A program made the position numbers and the translations under genes. This document shows, piece by piece, positions 25,318 to 33,963 of a DNA stretch of 33,963 nt. How positions within the stretch are numbered: the first letter of the stretch is position 1; each line of letters begins with the position of its first letter. Location: the NCBI GenBank assembly GCA_012519985.1, contig JAAYPC010000285.1, forward strand, positions 1 through 33,963. Reading direction: 5' to 3'. The notes under the pieces are model-generated. The model had not been told where the DNA came from. It made no database searches and was given only the letters and a program-made list of their open reading frames with translations. The stretch is from Fibrobacter sp. Its GTDB lineage: Bacteria > Fibrobacterota > Chitinivibrionia > Chitinivibrionales > Chitinispirillaceae.

Positions 25318-26295
25318 ATGGATTTTCTGAATAATAAAGTAATACTTGCGCCCATGGCAGGGATAACGGAAAAAGTGTTCCGTTCCATTTGCAAAGAACA
25401 GGGCGCTGATGTGGTTATCTCTGAAATGGTAAGTGCAGAGGGACTCTTTTACGGTGCAAAAGCTACCATGGATCTGATGAAGTTCAGTGAATATGAACGC
25501 CCAATAGGTATTCAGCTTTTCGGTTCTGACCCGGATCATTTGGCAAGAGCTGCTGCATTTGTACAGAAACATGTAAGACCTGATTTCATCGATCTGAACT
25601 CAGGATGCCCTGTGCCCAAAGTAGTAAAGAAAAACGGAGGATCTGCACTATTGCAGAATGCATCTCTTTTCCAAAAAATTCTCAAAGCAATGAAAAAAGA
25701 GCTCTCCATTCCTCTAACGGTCAAGATTCGTTCCGGTTGGCATAAGCATGAATGGGTGGATACCGAATTTGCCCGAATCGCTCAGGATTGTGGAGCCGCA
25801 GCCCTGACTGTTCATCCCCGATCACAAACTATGGGTTTTTCGGGGCACTCTTTCTGGGAAAGGATTGCAGAGGTAAAAAAAACGGTTTCGATTCCGGTGA
25901 TCGGAAATGGGGATATCAACACTCCCTCCGATGCGCTAAAAATGATTGAAGAAACCGGATGCGATTCGGTGATGATTGGAAGGGGAGCGTATGGAAATCC
26001 CTGGATTTTTTCCCAAATCCGGAGCGCTTTTCTGGGCAAGAGTATCTCACCCGTCTCTGCTCAGGAGAAGCTGGATATGGCTTTAAGACACCTGCTGGAG
26101 TTCTCCAGAGAATATGGTGAACAATGTGCCTTAAAAGAGATGAAAAGGCATATCGCATGGTATATTAAAGGGATGCCCGGAGCATCACAATACCGTGATC
26201 ATATTTTCCGGGCTCAATCCTTGGAAATACTCTCAAACTACATTTCAATCCTTCGCGAGGACGCTTCGGATAGCAGGCGTCTTCTTGAAGACTAA
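25318..26295 (+). CDS. dusB: tRNA-dihydrouridine synthase, DusB/NifR3 type
   Basis: The 325-residue flavoenzyme reduces specific uridines in tRNA. The N-terminal APMAGITEKVFRSIC and SEMVSAEGL blocks bind FMN, and NSGCPVPKVVKKNGGSALL carries the proton donor C97. RSGWHKHE and HPRSQ align with active-site residues, and IGNGDINTP and MIGRGAYGNPWIF hold the phosphate-binding loops. The C-terminal helical domain contacts tRNA. The DusB assignment is by this block; a closely related DusA/C is possible but less likely. It is transcribed away from the PAC2 gene. The start lacks a Shine-Dalgarno site. Confidence 0.93.
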   Translation: MDFLNNKVILAPMAGITEKVFRSICKEQGADVVISEMVSAEGLFYGAKATMDLMKFSEYERPIGIQLFGSDPDHLARAAAFVQKHVRPDFIDLNSGCPVPKVVKKNGGSALLQNASLFQKILKAMKKELSIPLTVKIRSGWHKHEWVDTEFARIAQDCGAAALTVHPRSQTMGFSGHSFWERIAEVKKTVSIPVIGNGDINTPSDALKMIEETGCDSVMIGRGAYGNPWIFSQIRSAFLGKSISPVSAQEKLDMALRHLLEFSREYGEQCALKEMKRHIAWYIKGMPGASQYRDHIFRAQSLEILSNYISILREDASDSRRLLED

Positions 26296-26384
26296 CTATT
26301 AAATACTATGCAATTTAAAATAAAACTCTTAGGCGATCTCGAAGAAAAATCAATAACAAAATTGGATTAAAAGATGTCCGCGAT

Positions 26385-26530
26385 CAGAAATCTTCGAAAT
26401 GGTACTGCCAGCACTCTAAAGGATTTTCGAAAAGTCGCTGCGAGCATCTGAAGGATTTTCGAAAAGGCACTGCCTGCAATCCGTAGTATCTTTGTGAAGT
26501 GCCTGCAATCCGTAGCGTCCTCGCGAAGGA
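26385..26530. repeat. Degenerate 33-bp tandem array
   Basis: Units of about 33 bp, such as GGATTTTCGAAAAGTCGCTG followed by CGAGCATCTGAA, repeat about four times and fade (29 bp in the last unit). The core TTTTCGAAAAG is itself palindromic. The array lies between dusB and the small zinc-ribbon gene, directly after which it ends. It recalls the array bordering metF in the same window in style, not in sequence. Confidence 0.7.
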
Positions 26531-26534
26531 TTGA

Positions 26535-26705
26535 TCACGCAAACTTCTTACCACATTTGAGGCATACATAAACTGTACATCCTAAAAATTTGATTTTTTC
26601 CAGGAGACTCAATTTTTCTGCTTTCTTGTAGCCTCTGGAAGTACATCTGGGGCATTTATGAGTTTTCTCGAGTGATTTCTTTGGGGGACGTTTACACTGT
26701 GGCAT
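26535..26705 (-). CDS. 56-aa zinc-ribbon protein
   Basis: The minus-strand frame from 26705 reads MPQCKRPPKKSLEKTHKCPR and goes on to C21, with a second pair near the end (VCLKCGKKFA). C18-x2-C21 and C48-x2-C51 form a classic zinc ribbon with 26 intervening residues. Lysine content is high, so nucleic-acid contact is plausible. The AAAGGAA upstream lies at slightly long spacing. The frame is too short for many gene callers. It follows a repeat array, and no family name can be given. Its function, like that of other lone ribbons, is unknown. Confidence 0.55.
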   Translation of the reverse strand: MPQCKRPPKKSLEKTHKCPRCTSRGYKKAEKLSLLEKIKFLGCTVYVCLKCGKKFA

Positions 26706-26842
26706 CTATCATGGTTCCTTTCAAAGGTTGTATTTTTCTGTTACAGAGACAGTCATGCAAATAAAAAAATATCAGGATATTTCGTTCTAGTCCTTGAAAT
26801 TATTCAAACATCTTTGAGTTTTCGAGGTATCCTGAGGTGTCA

Positions 26843-27136
26843 TTAGTCGCGGCTGATCAGATTTTCGTAGGTATCCTGGAGAGATTTATAGTTGCCCAGA
26901 AAAACCAGATGATTAAAAATGTTTTTGAATGCCAGGCCGTAACGGCTGCTTTTTTCATCAAATGTAATCAGATATTCCTCTTTTTTGAATATTACCCACA
27001 GATTTAAAAGATTACCGCTGAAATCTTCAAACTGGCAGAGACGGGGTTCCAGAAACAGGCCTGCAGTCTCATTGAACTGATTCTGAAGAACTGTGGCATC
27101 CTTTTGAATCAATTTTACTATTTCGGAACTTTCCAT
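26843..27136 (-). CDS. Hypothetical protein, 97 aa
   Basis: No family is recognised. A GGGAG site stands about eight bases before the ATG. The protein looks soluble, with a helical start (ESSEIVKLIQKDATVLQNQFNE) and a beta-rich centre (LLNLWVIFKKEEYLITFDE), which might suit a small alpha/beta fold. It has one cysteine. It lies between the zinc-ribbon gene and the kinase cluster, with which it diverges. Confidence 0.6.
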   Translation of the reverse strand: MESSEIVKLIQKDATVLQNQFNETAGLFLEPRLCQFEDFSGNLLNLWVIFKKEEYLITFDEKSSRYGLAFKNIFNHLVFLGNYKSLQDTYENLISRD

Positions 27137-27601
27137 TCAGATACTCCCATATCTTTAACTCAAATTGCTTAATTTGAAGATGCAAAATACATCGAATAGT
27201 ACAGTATTGGCCAGAGAAAAGAGTCAAAATGATTTTCTGTTCTGTCATAAATTAATCGTAACTACCCGGTATTTGAGGACAAAAAAAGATCCTGAGAATA
27301 TCAAATCAAAAAAATAGAAATCAATATCAAAACAATTTATACCTGAAAAGCCGCAAATAATCTTTGTGTCAGGTCCATGTTTGTAAACTGCCTCAGCAGA
27401 CGGGTGTTAAGAGTGCTTTGGCTTTTTCTGATAGTTTAGCTCTTAAGTATTTCTGTATAGAAAAGAAGCCAATGTTTCCGGACTGGTGCCATTTATATGT
27501 TGAAAGATTTTTAGAATGATGATAATACTTATAATCGGGCCTTCCGTTCTTGTATGATGTCTGCAGGAAACCTGTAACTTTATATCAGCGAGAGGATGTT
27601 G
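27137..27601. other. Intergenic region upstream of the kinase cluster
   Basis: No supported gene. Two arms TTAAGAG (27408-27414) and CTCTTAA (27440-27446) could pair but are widely spaced. The region must carry the promoters for the kinase operon and the divergent 97-residue gene; no consensus is clear to me. Confidence 0.45.
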
Positions 27602-29413
27602 ATGTCACCACAATCCAATTTGCGATCTTCGGAACGAGAGGATGCATTTTCTGATATTCCTGATTTTACTGCTGACACCAATACTGGCTACAGAAGAGTT
27701 ATGGTTTCGGGGCAAAATAAGAAGCTGGCTGTGAAAAAAGATAAAAACAACAAAACCGATGAAGAGGTCTTTCCGGAAACCGGGACAAAAATCTACATAG
27801 GTAAAAAGATTACTGATACACAAGAGTTTAGCCGATCGCAAAATACTAAAGATACTACGCTGACTGATATTTCTATTGACACCGATTTTGATGGGAAATT
27901 GAAAAAAAACAAGAAGGAGAAGGCAGAGGAGAGCAGGATACCCAAATTCTCAGAAACCACCATAACTTCCTTTGAGTTGCTTAAAGATGAGAAATCATCC
28001 GGTGGACAGCCTCTTATCATAGAAGAAGAGATTGCGGAAGCTGCGCATCAGCCGCCCGGGAATGCAGTTCCAGTCGCCAGAAAAGAAAAGTCTGTCAATC
28101 TTTCTCTTGATATCTCTTCGGGAGATTCACAACAAAAACTGCCATCCGGAGATGAACCGATCCAGCTTGGATCTGGTGTGATTACAGGAGTACTGGGTAG
28201 CGGAGGAATGGCCAAAGTTTACAGGACCTGGAATGAGAGGCTGGAAGTCTATCGGGCTGTAAAGATACTGATTCCTACCAGTCAGAAGATAGCCTGGACC
28301 AGATTTCATACTGAAGCCAGAATCTTAGCCAAATTGCATCATCCTAACATCATCGAGGTGCACTCGATAGGGGACTGGCATGGTATACCTTATATAGAAA
28401 TGGACATTGTAGAAGGGGAGACATTAAGTTCACTTATTTCCAGATATAAGGATCTCCCATCTATGCTGGTAGCCGCGGTTGCAGTCCAGGTAGCCCGGGC
28501 ATTGTCGTATGCACATTGCCTGGAGCTGGTAATTTACGGTAAAACATACAAAGGTCTGATACATCGGGATTTAAAGCCATCAAACATAATGATTGGCAAC
28601 AATGGTATAGTCAAACTGATGGATTTCGGAGTTGCTCGGCCAATAGAAACCGGACTTCATACAATCGACTCAGAAAACATAGTGGGAACCATACATTATT
28701 TCTCACCTGAACAGATAAGTGGATATCCGATAGACCCATTGTCTGATATCTATTCCTTCGGAGCGGTAATGTATGAGATGCTTTGTGGGAGAAATCCGTT
28801 TCCGCAGACTTCAATGATTCAACTGATCAGGGCAAAAGAGAAAAATCAGTTTGTCCGTCTTGAAGATTATGAGAAGCCAATTGACCTCAGACTCGCCTCG
28901 GTTGCACAGGTATGCTTGCGTACAGACAAGAACAGCCGCTATCAGTCGGCGGCAGATCTTTGCACTCATCTGGATGAGATACATAGTCAATTTAACAAGG
29001 GAACGCCTGAAACGACAGTAAGGTCGTTCCTGGAAGATCCGGAGGGTATGTACAGGGAAGCAGATGCGTTGTTGCTTTCCAAAGATGAACCACCAATTAA
29101 AGAACAGTTGAAAATTGATGGCAGGGTGATCGAGCTTGATACTGAGATAATAGATAATAGTTCTTTGAGCATTGATGATATTAATAATAACAGTGACCTG
29201 GAAAAGAATTCAGAACATCTGCGTGTGAAAAGAAAGAGGAATGCCATTATAATCCTGCTGATCATCCTTCTGAGTTTATTGCTGGTTGCAGGAATAGTAT
29301 TATTTGGTAACGATATCCTGATACTTTCTGATCTGTGGGATAACCAGGAAAGGTTCCCTTGTGTATCTGAATCATCTTTCCTCCTGGCACTGGTGATTAC
29401 AGCTTTAACCTGA
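27602..29413 (+). CDS. Membrane-anchored Ser/Thr protein kinase
   Basis: The ATG at 27602 has GAGAGG six bases upstream. About 185 residues of charged, probably disordered N-terminus precede a complete Hanks-type kinase domain: G-loop GSGGMAKVY (199-207), VAIK-type lysine K221 (AVKIL), HRDLKPSN with D323, DFG with D341 and a GTIHYFSPEQ activation end. All catalytic residues are present. Near residue 547 a 21-residue helix (NAIIILLIILLSLLLVAGIVL) anchors it in the membrane, followed by a short C-terminal tail with a second hydrophobic patch. It is followed after 17 bp by the hydrogenase-like sensor and then by a pseudokinase, all on the same strand. Confidence 0.92.
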   Translation: MSPQSNLRSSEREDAFSDIPDFTADTNTGYRRVMVSGQNKKLAVKKDKNNKTDEEVFPETGTKIYIGKKITDTQEFSRSQNTKDTTLTDISIDTDFDGKLKKNKKEKAEESRIPKFSETTITSFELLKDEKSSGGQPLIIEEEIAEAAHQPPGNAVPVARKEKSVNLSLDISSGDSQQKLPSGDEPIQLGSGVITGVLGSGGMAKVYRTWNERLEVYRAVKILIPTSQKIAWTRFHTEARILAKLHHPNIIEVHSIGDWHGIPYIEMDIVEGETLSSLISRYKDLPSMLVAAVAVQVARALSYAHCLELVIYGKTYKGLIHRDLKPSNIMIGNNGIVKLMDFGVARPIETGLHTIDSENIVGTIHYFSPEQISGYPIDPLSDIYSFGAVMYEMLCGRNPFPQTSMIQLIRAKEKNQFVRLEDYEKPIDLRLASVAQVCLRTDKNSRYQSAADLCTHLDEIHSQFNKGTPETTVRSFLEDPEGMYREADALLLSKDEPPIKEQLKIDGRVIELDTEIIDNSSLSIDDINNNSDLEKNSEHLRVKRKRNAIIILLIILLSLLLVAGIVLFGNDILILSDLWDNQERFPCVSESSFLLALVITALT

Positions 29414-29430
29414 AATTGGAAGAGTTTCTG

Positions 29431-31170
29431 ATGGTTATCGGTAAAAAACTTAAAGAATTGCCGGTCAGTGTTGGTGTTGACAGTGAGAAATGTGTAAATT
29501 GCCACACCTGTATCTCAGCCTGCCCTGTTAAATACTGCAACGATGGCAGTGGTGAATATGTAAGTGTGAATCCTTACATGTGCATAGGTTGTGGCAATTG
29601 TATACAGGCATGCAGCCATAACGCTCGTTTCTGGATCGATGATTTCGATTCACTTATGGAGGATCTGGCTGCAGGGCAGAAAGTTGTGGCTATTGTGGCA
29701 CCATCTGTAACCTCCAATTTCCCGCAAACCTGGTATAATCTTAATGGGTGGCTGAGAAATATTGGTATAGAAGCAGTCTTTGATGTCAGTTTTGGTGCTG
29801 AACTGGCTGTCAAATCCTATATCGAACTTCTTAACAATGAAAAAATCGGTAAACCGGTAATAAGCCAGCCATGTCCGGCTATTGTCACTTATATAGAAAT
29901 GTATATCCCGGAACTGCTTCCATATCTGGCTCCGGTAGACAGCCCCATGCTTCACACCATGAAGATGATAAAAAAGCATTATCCAAAATATGCAGAACAC
30001 AAAATTGCCGCAATATCACCTTGTCTGGCCAAAAAGCGGGAATTCCATCAGACCGGACTGGGTGATTACAATGTAGGTTTCAAATCTATAAGCAACTATT
30101 TACAAAAGAACAACATAAATCTGCTTCAGTTTCCAAAAGAACACTACATGAATCCACCTGCAGAGCGGGCTGTTGGTTTTTCAAGTCCGGGAGGTTTATT
30201 AAAGACTGCTGAAAGGTGGGTTCCGGGGATCTCTGAAGCCTCAAGGAAAATTGAAGGAGTCAAGAATATCTATCCATACCTGGATAGCCTGAGTCAATCT
30301 ATTAAAAACAGCACAGCTCCAATTCTTATCGATTGTCTAAATTGTGAAAAAGGATGTAATGGCGGGCCGCTGACAGTTACTGATCAGTTTCCGCTTGATG
30401 ATATTGAGCAGGCTGTAAGGACCCGTACACATCAGGCAATCTCTAAATACAACAAACCATCAGGAGATGAATCATCTGCAAGTTTGGAGAAAATCAATCA
30501 GGTCGTTTCAAAATTCTGGGATGCCGATTTGTATAAAAGAGAGTATTCTGATATCAGTATCAACAACAGGATCATTATCCCTTCAGAGGAAGAGCTGAAA
30601 AAAATATATAAAATGATGCGGAAAAACTGCGATACCGATCTTCATAACTGCTGTGCCTGCGGATATGACAGTTGCGCAAATATGGCCATAGCCATTTACA
30701 ATGGACTCAACAGACCTGAGAACTGCCACTTTTTCCTGTTTGAGGAGGCCAGACTCAAATCAGTCGAAATATCGGAAAATGAGAAACGCTTGCGTACGAT
30801 CCTTTCTACCACATCTGCTGGATTTTGTCTGGCTGATGAAGAGTTCCGTCTGATTGTAGTAAATAATTCCTTCTGCAAAATAATGGGAGCCGAACGGGAA
30901 AAGCTGATCGGTACTACTATACTTAAAAAACAATTCGAGCGCTGCTCCAGTGGGAACGGGTACACTTCTGAGATACGCATAAACCGTCCTGATGGATCGA
31001 TGGCTTACTTTCTGTTTATTACAAACCCCTATTTTGATGAGAATAAGGATCTGATGGGGTACTTTGCTCTGGTAGTAGAAGTAAGTAAATATAAACAGGA
31101 TACGGGTACTACAATGAACACTTTAAGTTCCCATACTCAGGGAACCGTGGAACAGCAAGAAACTTCCTGA
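29431..31170 (+). CDS. HsfB-like sensory [FeFe]-hydrogenase protein with PAS domain
   Basis: I choose the ATG at 29431 (GGAAG eight bases upstream) over an in-frame TTG at 29416. Two 4Fe-4S clusters are set by C21-C24-C27-C31 and C51-C54-C57-C61. The H-cluster domain follows: QPCPA with C148, SPCLAKK with C198, and C305-x3-C309, the four cysteine ligands. The cysteine that relays protons in active hydrogenases (first C of TSCCP) is Pro147, so fast catalysis is unlikely. A four-cysteine Fe-S domain (CACGYDSC ... NRPENC, about 408-435) and a PAS domain (about 450-560) end the 579-residue protein. It has the character of a hydrogenase-derived sensor. Confidence 0.9.
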   Translation: MVIGKKLKELPVSVGVDSEKCVNCHTCISACPVKYCNDGSGEYVSVNPYMCIGCGNCIQACSHNARFWIDDFDSLMEDLAAGQKVVAIVAPSVTSNFPQTWYNLNGWLRNIGIEAVFDVSFGAELAVKSYIELLNNEKIGKPVISQPCPAIVTYIEMYIPELLPYLAPVDSPMLHTMKMIKKHYPKYAEHKIAAISPCLAKKREFHQTGLGDYNVGFKSISNYLQKNNINLLQFPKEHYMNPPAERAVGFSSPGGLLKTAERWVPGISEASRKIEGVKNIYPYLDSLSQSIKNSTAPILIDCLNCEKGCNGGPLTVTDQFPLDDIEQAVRTRTHQAISKYNKPSGDESSASLEKINQVVSKFWDADLYKREYSDISINNRIIIPSEEELKKIYKMMRKNCDTDLHNCCACGYDSCANMAIAIYNGLNRPENCHFFLFEEARLKSVEISENEKRLRTILSTTSAGFCLADEEFRLIVVNNSFCKIMGAEREKLIGTTILKKQFERCSSGNGYTSEIRINRPDGSMAYFLFITNPYFDENKDLMGYFALVVEVSKYKQDTGTTMNTLSSHTQGTVEQQETS

Positions 31171-31216
31171 AATTAGCTGCAACCATTTTTTCTGCAATAA
31201 TGAAAGCTATACATAA

Positions 31217-31249
31217 GAAGAATATGGAGTTTTTTCACTCCTATTCTTC
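31217..31249 (+). terminator. Hairpin between sensor and pseudokinase genes
   Basis: GAAGAATATGGAGT and ACTCCTATTCTTC pair over 13 positions with one bulge, 46 bp after the sensor stop; T-rich sequence follows. It could terminate or attenuate transcription into the pseudokinase gene. Confidence 0.5.
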
Positions 31250-31454
31250 GTTTAGATATTATTTTCAGATTACTTCTGATTAGATATTGTTTTAATATTA
31301 TTCCCTGTTTTTTCCGATTTGATATTATTTCGTTATTTTTTTGCCATCAGATACCAGCATAGTTACCTTGTATTGCTCATGGAATAACTGTTGCTTTGTT
31401 TTGTTCGCTATCACATTCATAATGGTACAATTCTTCTATGGCCAGGATTCTGAA

Positions 31455-32720
31455 ATGAAATACAAAATCCAAAAAATAATAGTAAGAAATCTGTATTCTG
31501 AAGTAATGACAGGTGAATGCTTCAACGATTATCTGTCGCACAAGGTAATAATCAAAACAGCTATTCCACCAATATTTGGTACTACATTAAAGCGGCTGGC
31601 AGCGGCAAGGATGCTGGAGCACAGTGGTATTCCCAGGCTGGTGGATTTTGGGGAATGCTCAGAGAAGAACAAAAAAAAGTATTACATCACAAATGTGTAT
31701 GTCGGGGGTATCACGCTGACTCAACTGCTTCAAAGGCTTTATGCGCTGAAACTAAAAATGCCTGTATCGGCAGTCTTTCATATAATAAACAGAATCAGCG
31801 ATATCCTTGAATATACACACCGGTTCCCTTGCGAAAACTCTGGGTTTATGTTTCATGGTAATATCTGTCCGGATCAGATCCTGATCTCTTATGATGGATC
31901 GGTTTTTTTAACCGATACCGGTATTGCCGATCTGCTGACCTATCGCTACAATGGCACAGGGCTGGTTAAAAATGAATTAAGCATTTTTAATCATCCTGAT
32001 ATTCATAAGGGTAAAGTCTGCAAAAGACATCATGAATTGTATTCGCTGGGAATCCTTCTGTTGTGTATGCTGAAAGGGAAAGAGGATTTTGATCTGTGTG
32101 TGAATAAACTGGACAGAGAAAAAAGAGAGACGTTTGCCGATGTGCTCTTGTCTATGGAACCGGAGATTCGCAGACTGGTTGCACGATTGATAGGTGAAAA
32201 GCTGACAGGGGTTAGCGGGACATTCAGCGGTATTGAAGAGGTGAAGTTGTGTTTAAGCAGATATATAAAGGAGAATGGAATTGAGAACGGGAAAAATCAT
32301 TTAATGCTGTTAGTATATGCGTTGTTTAGTGACATTTTAAAGTTTCCTGGTAATATCGTTGAAAAGGTTCAGAATCTGATCGTTGATGAGCAATGCTTTG
32401 ACGGTGCATTGATATCCATACTGCAAAAGACAATTTTCAACACTCAAAACCAGGATAAACTCTCTGCAATTGTTCAGGATTATAAAACTGAAACAGAATC
32501 CATTTCTATGTCTTCCGTATCACAGTATCTGCAGGAAAGTGCACCGGAATCGCAGGGGCCTCCTGCTGTAGTTAATCCTCAAAAAACCAACACTTCAACA
32601 TTTAAAGCATTCTCAGGTATACGGGTGGATACCTCAGCTTTCAATAGAGCAGAGAAGGAGCAGCCTTTTTCGGGACTGATTGTTAAAAGTGAATTTAACA
32701 AATCGGGAGAAGATGCCTGA
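31455..32720 (+). CDS. Pseudokinase, Hanks-type fold without catalytic Asp
   Basis: The ATG at 31455 has AGGA about eight bases upstream and begins a kinase-fold domain directly. The VAIK lysine survives as K34 (VIIK), and the N-lobe and C-lobe pattern is followed (HSGIPRLVDFGE; IINRISDILEYTH). The HRD motif is H134-G-N136, with Asn for the catalytic Asp; DFG is D154-T-G; the glycine loop is not recognisable. It can hardly transfer phosphate and would act as a scaffold, regulator or binding partner. The C-terminal 130 residues are a Ser/Gln-rich tail. It follows the sensor gene and the active kinase. Confidence 0.82.
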   Translation: MKYKIQKIIVRNLYSEVMTGECFNDYLSHKVIIKTAIPPIFGTTLKRLAAARMLEHSGIPRLVDFGECSEKNKKKYYITNVYVGGITLTQLLQRLYALKLKMPVSAVFHIINRISDILEYTHRFPCENSGFMFHGNICPDQILISYDGSVFLTDTGIADLLTYRYNGTGLVKNELSIFNHPDIHKGKVCKRHHELYSLGILLLCMLKGKEDFDLCVNKLDREKRETFADVLLSMEPEIRRLVARLIGEKLTGVSGTFSGIEEVKLCLSRYIKENGIENGKNHLMLLVYALFSDILKFPGNIVEKVQNLIVDEQCFDGALISILQKTIFNTQNQDKLSAIVQDYKTETESISMSSVSQYLQESAPESQGPPAVVNPQKTNTSTFKAFSGIRVDTSAFNRAEKEQPFSGLIVKSEFNKSGEDA

Positions 32721-33288
32721 TTTGAAAAGGATTTTTTCTTTTCAGATTTGGTATTGTCGGTTTACATGCTGTAGATAATTACCCGAATGATAAATGAAAT
32801 TCAATGGGGTTATCCGACTTATCTTCTAAGGATCTCTACAACAATACTGCCATAGTCTTTTAGTGATGTATGATTTAGAGTGGCCTTTAAGATAGCGCTT
32901 TTTCCATTCTCAAAAATCTTAACTAAGCTCAAGAAGGTTTCTGGAATGAGGCAGGAAATGTCCAGATCTAATCTGCGATTTTTTGCTCAGTTGATCTTCA
33001 TTATTTGGGGACGGAGTAGAATTAAAACCTAAATCCGGACGATTCAGGCCTAAATAATTCAGAACCATCCGGCAAAAATGTTTGCCGATATTTACAGTTA
33101 TTTTATAATCATCATTATAGTTTGTTGCATCTATAAATAAATTCAAATTATCTTTGCTGGTACTCCGTTAATATTATGGCAGTTTAATAATAAACAATCT
33201 GTGCTGATTTTAGGAACTTTTTCTCATTATGACAGACAGAAGTGCACTGCCAGGAAAAGGCGGGAAAAAATAGATCACAGGAGATTCA
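32721..33288. other. Intergenic region with one doubtful frame
   Basis: The 568-bp gap has no clear gene. A minus-strand frame (32919-33146, 75 codons from a TTG) has no recognisable family and no site upstream; I leave it as a possible remnant. The right end contains AGGAG before the metF fragment start. Confidence 0.4.
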
Positions 33289-33798
33289 ATGACCTCTATA
33301 TCAATTGAGCTTGTTCCAAGAAATCACCAAGAAATAAAAGCCCAGATATCGGAAATCAAAAAATTGTTTCCAGAAGTAGACACCTTAAACATTCCGGATT
33401 TGTTGAGATTTCCTATCCGGAGCTGTGAAGCTTGTCAATATGGATTGCCGGTGTTTAAAAATGTAATACCACATTTACGATCAATTGATTTTAACCTGAG
33501 AGAGCGTTTTGAACTTACAGAAACATTCATTAATACTGGAATTAAAAATGTTCTTGTTATAACTGGTGATAAACCACAGGATATGTCAAAAAAGGTTTAT
33601 AGAAATACAAGTCTGGAATTGATACGCGTTCTAAAAAAAGAGATGCCAGAATTAAAGGTATTTTCAGGAATCGATCAATATCGATCAAGTTTGAGCAAAG
33701 AAATAGATTATGTGAAGGATAAGTTAGAAGCCGGTGTCGATGGTTTTTTCACACAACCTTTTTTTTCGGCGGGGGATCTTATTCTAACGGAGTTCTGA
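33289..33798 (+). pseudogene. metF: 5' part of a methylenetetrahydrofolate reductase gene, cut by a tandem array
   Basis: The frame starts at ATG 33289 with AGGAG six bases upstream. It carries MTHFR features: SIELVP with the catalytic Glu, GIKNVLVITGDKP near residue 88 (the NADH/folate strand), and the block KLEAGVDGFFTQPFF. Intact MTHFRs are about 290 residues, but this one ends after 169 with the sequence SAGDLILTEF. The last codons TEF already lie in the repeat array that starts about 33788. The last third of the TIM barrel is therefore missing, and the enzyme is unlikely to be functional. The alternative is a rearrangement that moved the remainder elsewhere. Confidence 0.75.
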
Positions 33799-33963
33799 AC
33801 AGCGATGATGGAGTTCGGAACTTCGATGGCGAAGCTCCAGAACTGCGATTACGAAATTCCGAACAGCGATTACGAAGCTCCAGAATCGCGATAACGAAGT
33901 TCGGAGCTGCGATAACGAAGCTTCAAAACTGCGATGACGAAGTTCAAAACTGCGATGACGAAG
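33788..33963. repeat. 43-bp (21+22) tandem array interrupting metF
   Basis: From 33803, eight units start at 33803, 33824, 33846, 33867, 33889, 33910, 33932 and 33953 (the last partial), strictly alternating 21 and 22 bp. A typical unit is CGATNACGAAGNTCNNNACTG. The alternation means a 43-bp dimer is the true repeat. It runs off the window edge. Confidence 0.88.

Noticed and set aside
32919..33146. A 75-codon minus-strand frame from TTG
   Set aside because: It has neither a ribosome binding site nor a family match; it may be a remnant but is not called as a gene.
33788..33963. The right tandem array as a CRISPR array
   Set aside because: There is no unique spacer between units; the 43-bp dimer is repeated throughout.

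Overview
The window looks like a chromosomal segment from an anaerobic or facultative bacterium of moderate-to-low GC, probably Fibrobacterota or a relative in the FCB group. The pointers are a TIGR02147-family regulator (known mainly from Fibrobacter-type genomes), a secreted protein with a C-terminal domain resembling type IX secretion sorting domains, and an HsfB-like sensory [FeFe]-hydrogenase protein. This placement is an inference; there is no rRNA or other decisive marker, and I found no tRNA.

Layout. 1-5100: a degenerate 21/22-bp tandem array, a hypothetical gene, a 1.1-kb non-coding stretch with what looks like a group II intron remnant, then a translationally coupled TIGR02147 regulator plus two secreted proteins, bracketed by two copies of a dispersed hairpin repeat. 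5100-10500: small secreted proteins, a TVP38/VTT membrane protein, a LysE/RhtB exporter and, between them, a Y1-transposase-like gene embedded in six copies of a 43-44-bp palindrome. The Y1 protein aligns with REP-associated transposases but has lost both the HUH histidines and the catalytic tyrosine. Deletion derivatives carrying only its leader and first codons lie just downstream. 10500-15900 (minus strand): a Gx-transporter/NusG_II pair, then an operon of a MoxR-type AAA+ ATPase, an unrecognised 603-residue protein and a secreted protein.

15900-26300: housekeeping and regulation: typA, an NtrC-type activator with a GAFTSA loop, a PAS histidine kinase whose receiver domain lacks its aspartate, a small membrane protein, an ACP-like protein without the phosphopantetheine serine, dinB, a glycosyltransferase, an about 283-bp MITE-like element with inverted ends, a PAC2 protein and a tRNA-dihydrouridine synthase. 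26300-32720: a 33-bp tandem array, a tiny zinc-ribbon gene missed by usual length cut-offs, a small hypothetical gene, and a three-gene cluster: membrane-anchored Ser/Thr kinase, HsfB-like hydrogenase-sensor with PAS domain, and pseudokinase. 33289-end: the first part of a methylenetetrahydrofolate reductase gene that runs straight into a 43-bp (21+22) tandem array and stops.

The two most promising systems are the catalytically dead RAYT-like protein with its palindromes and deletion derivatives, and the kinase / hydrogenase-sensor / pseudokinase cluster, which reads as a redox- or H2-sensing phosphorylation module.
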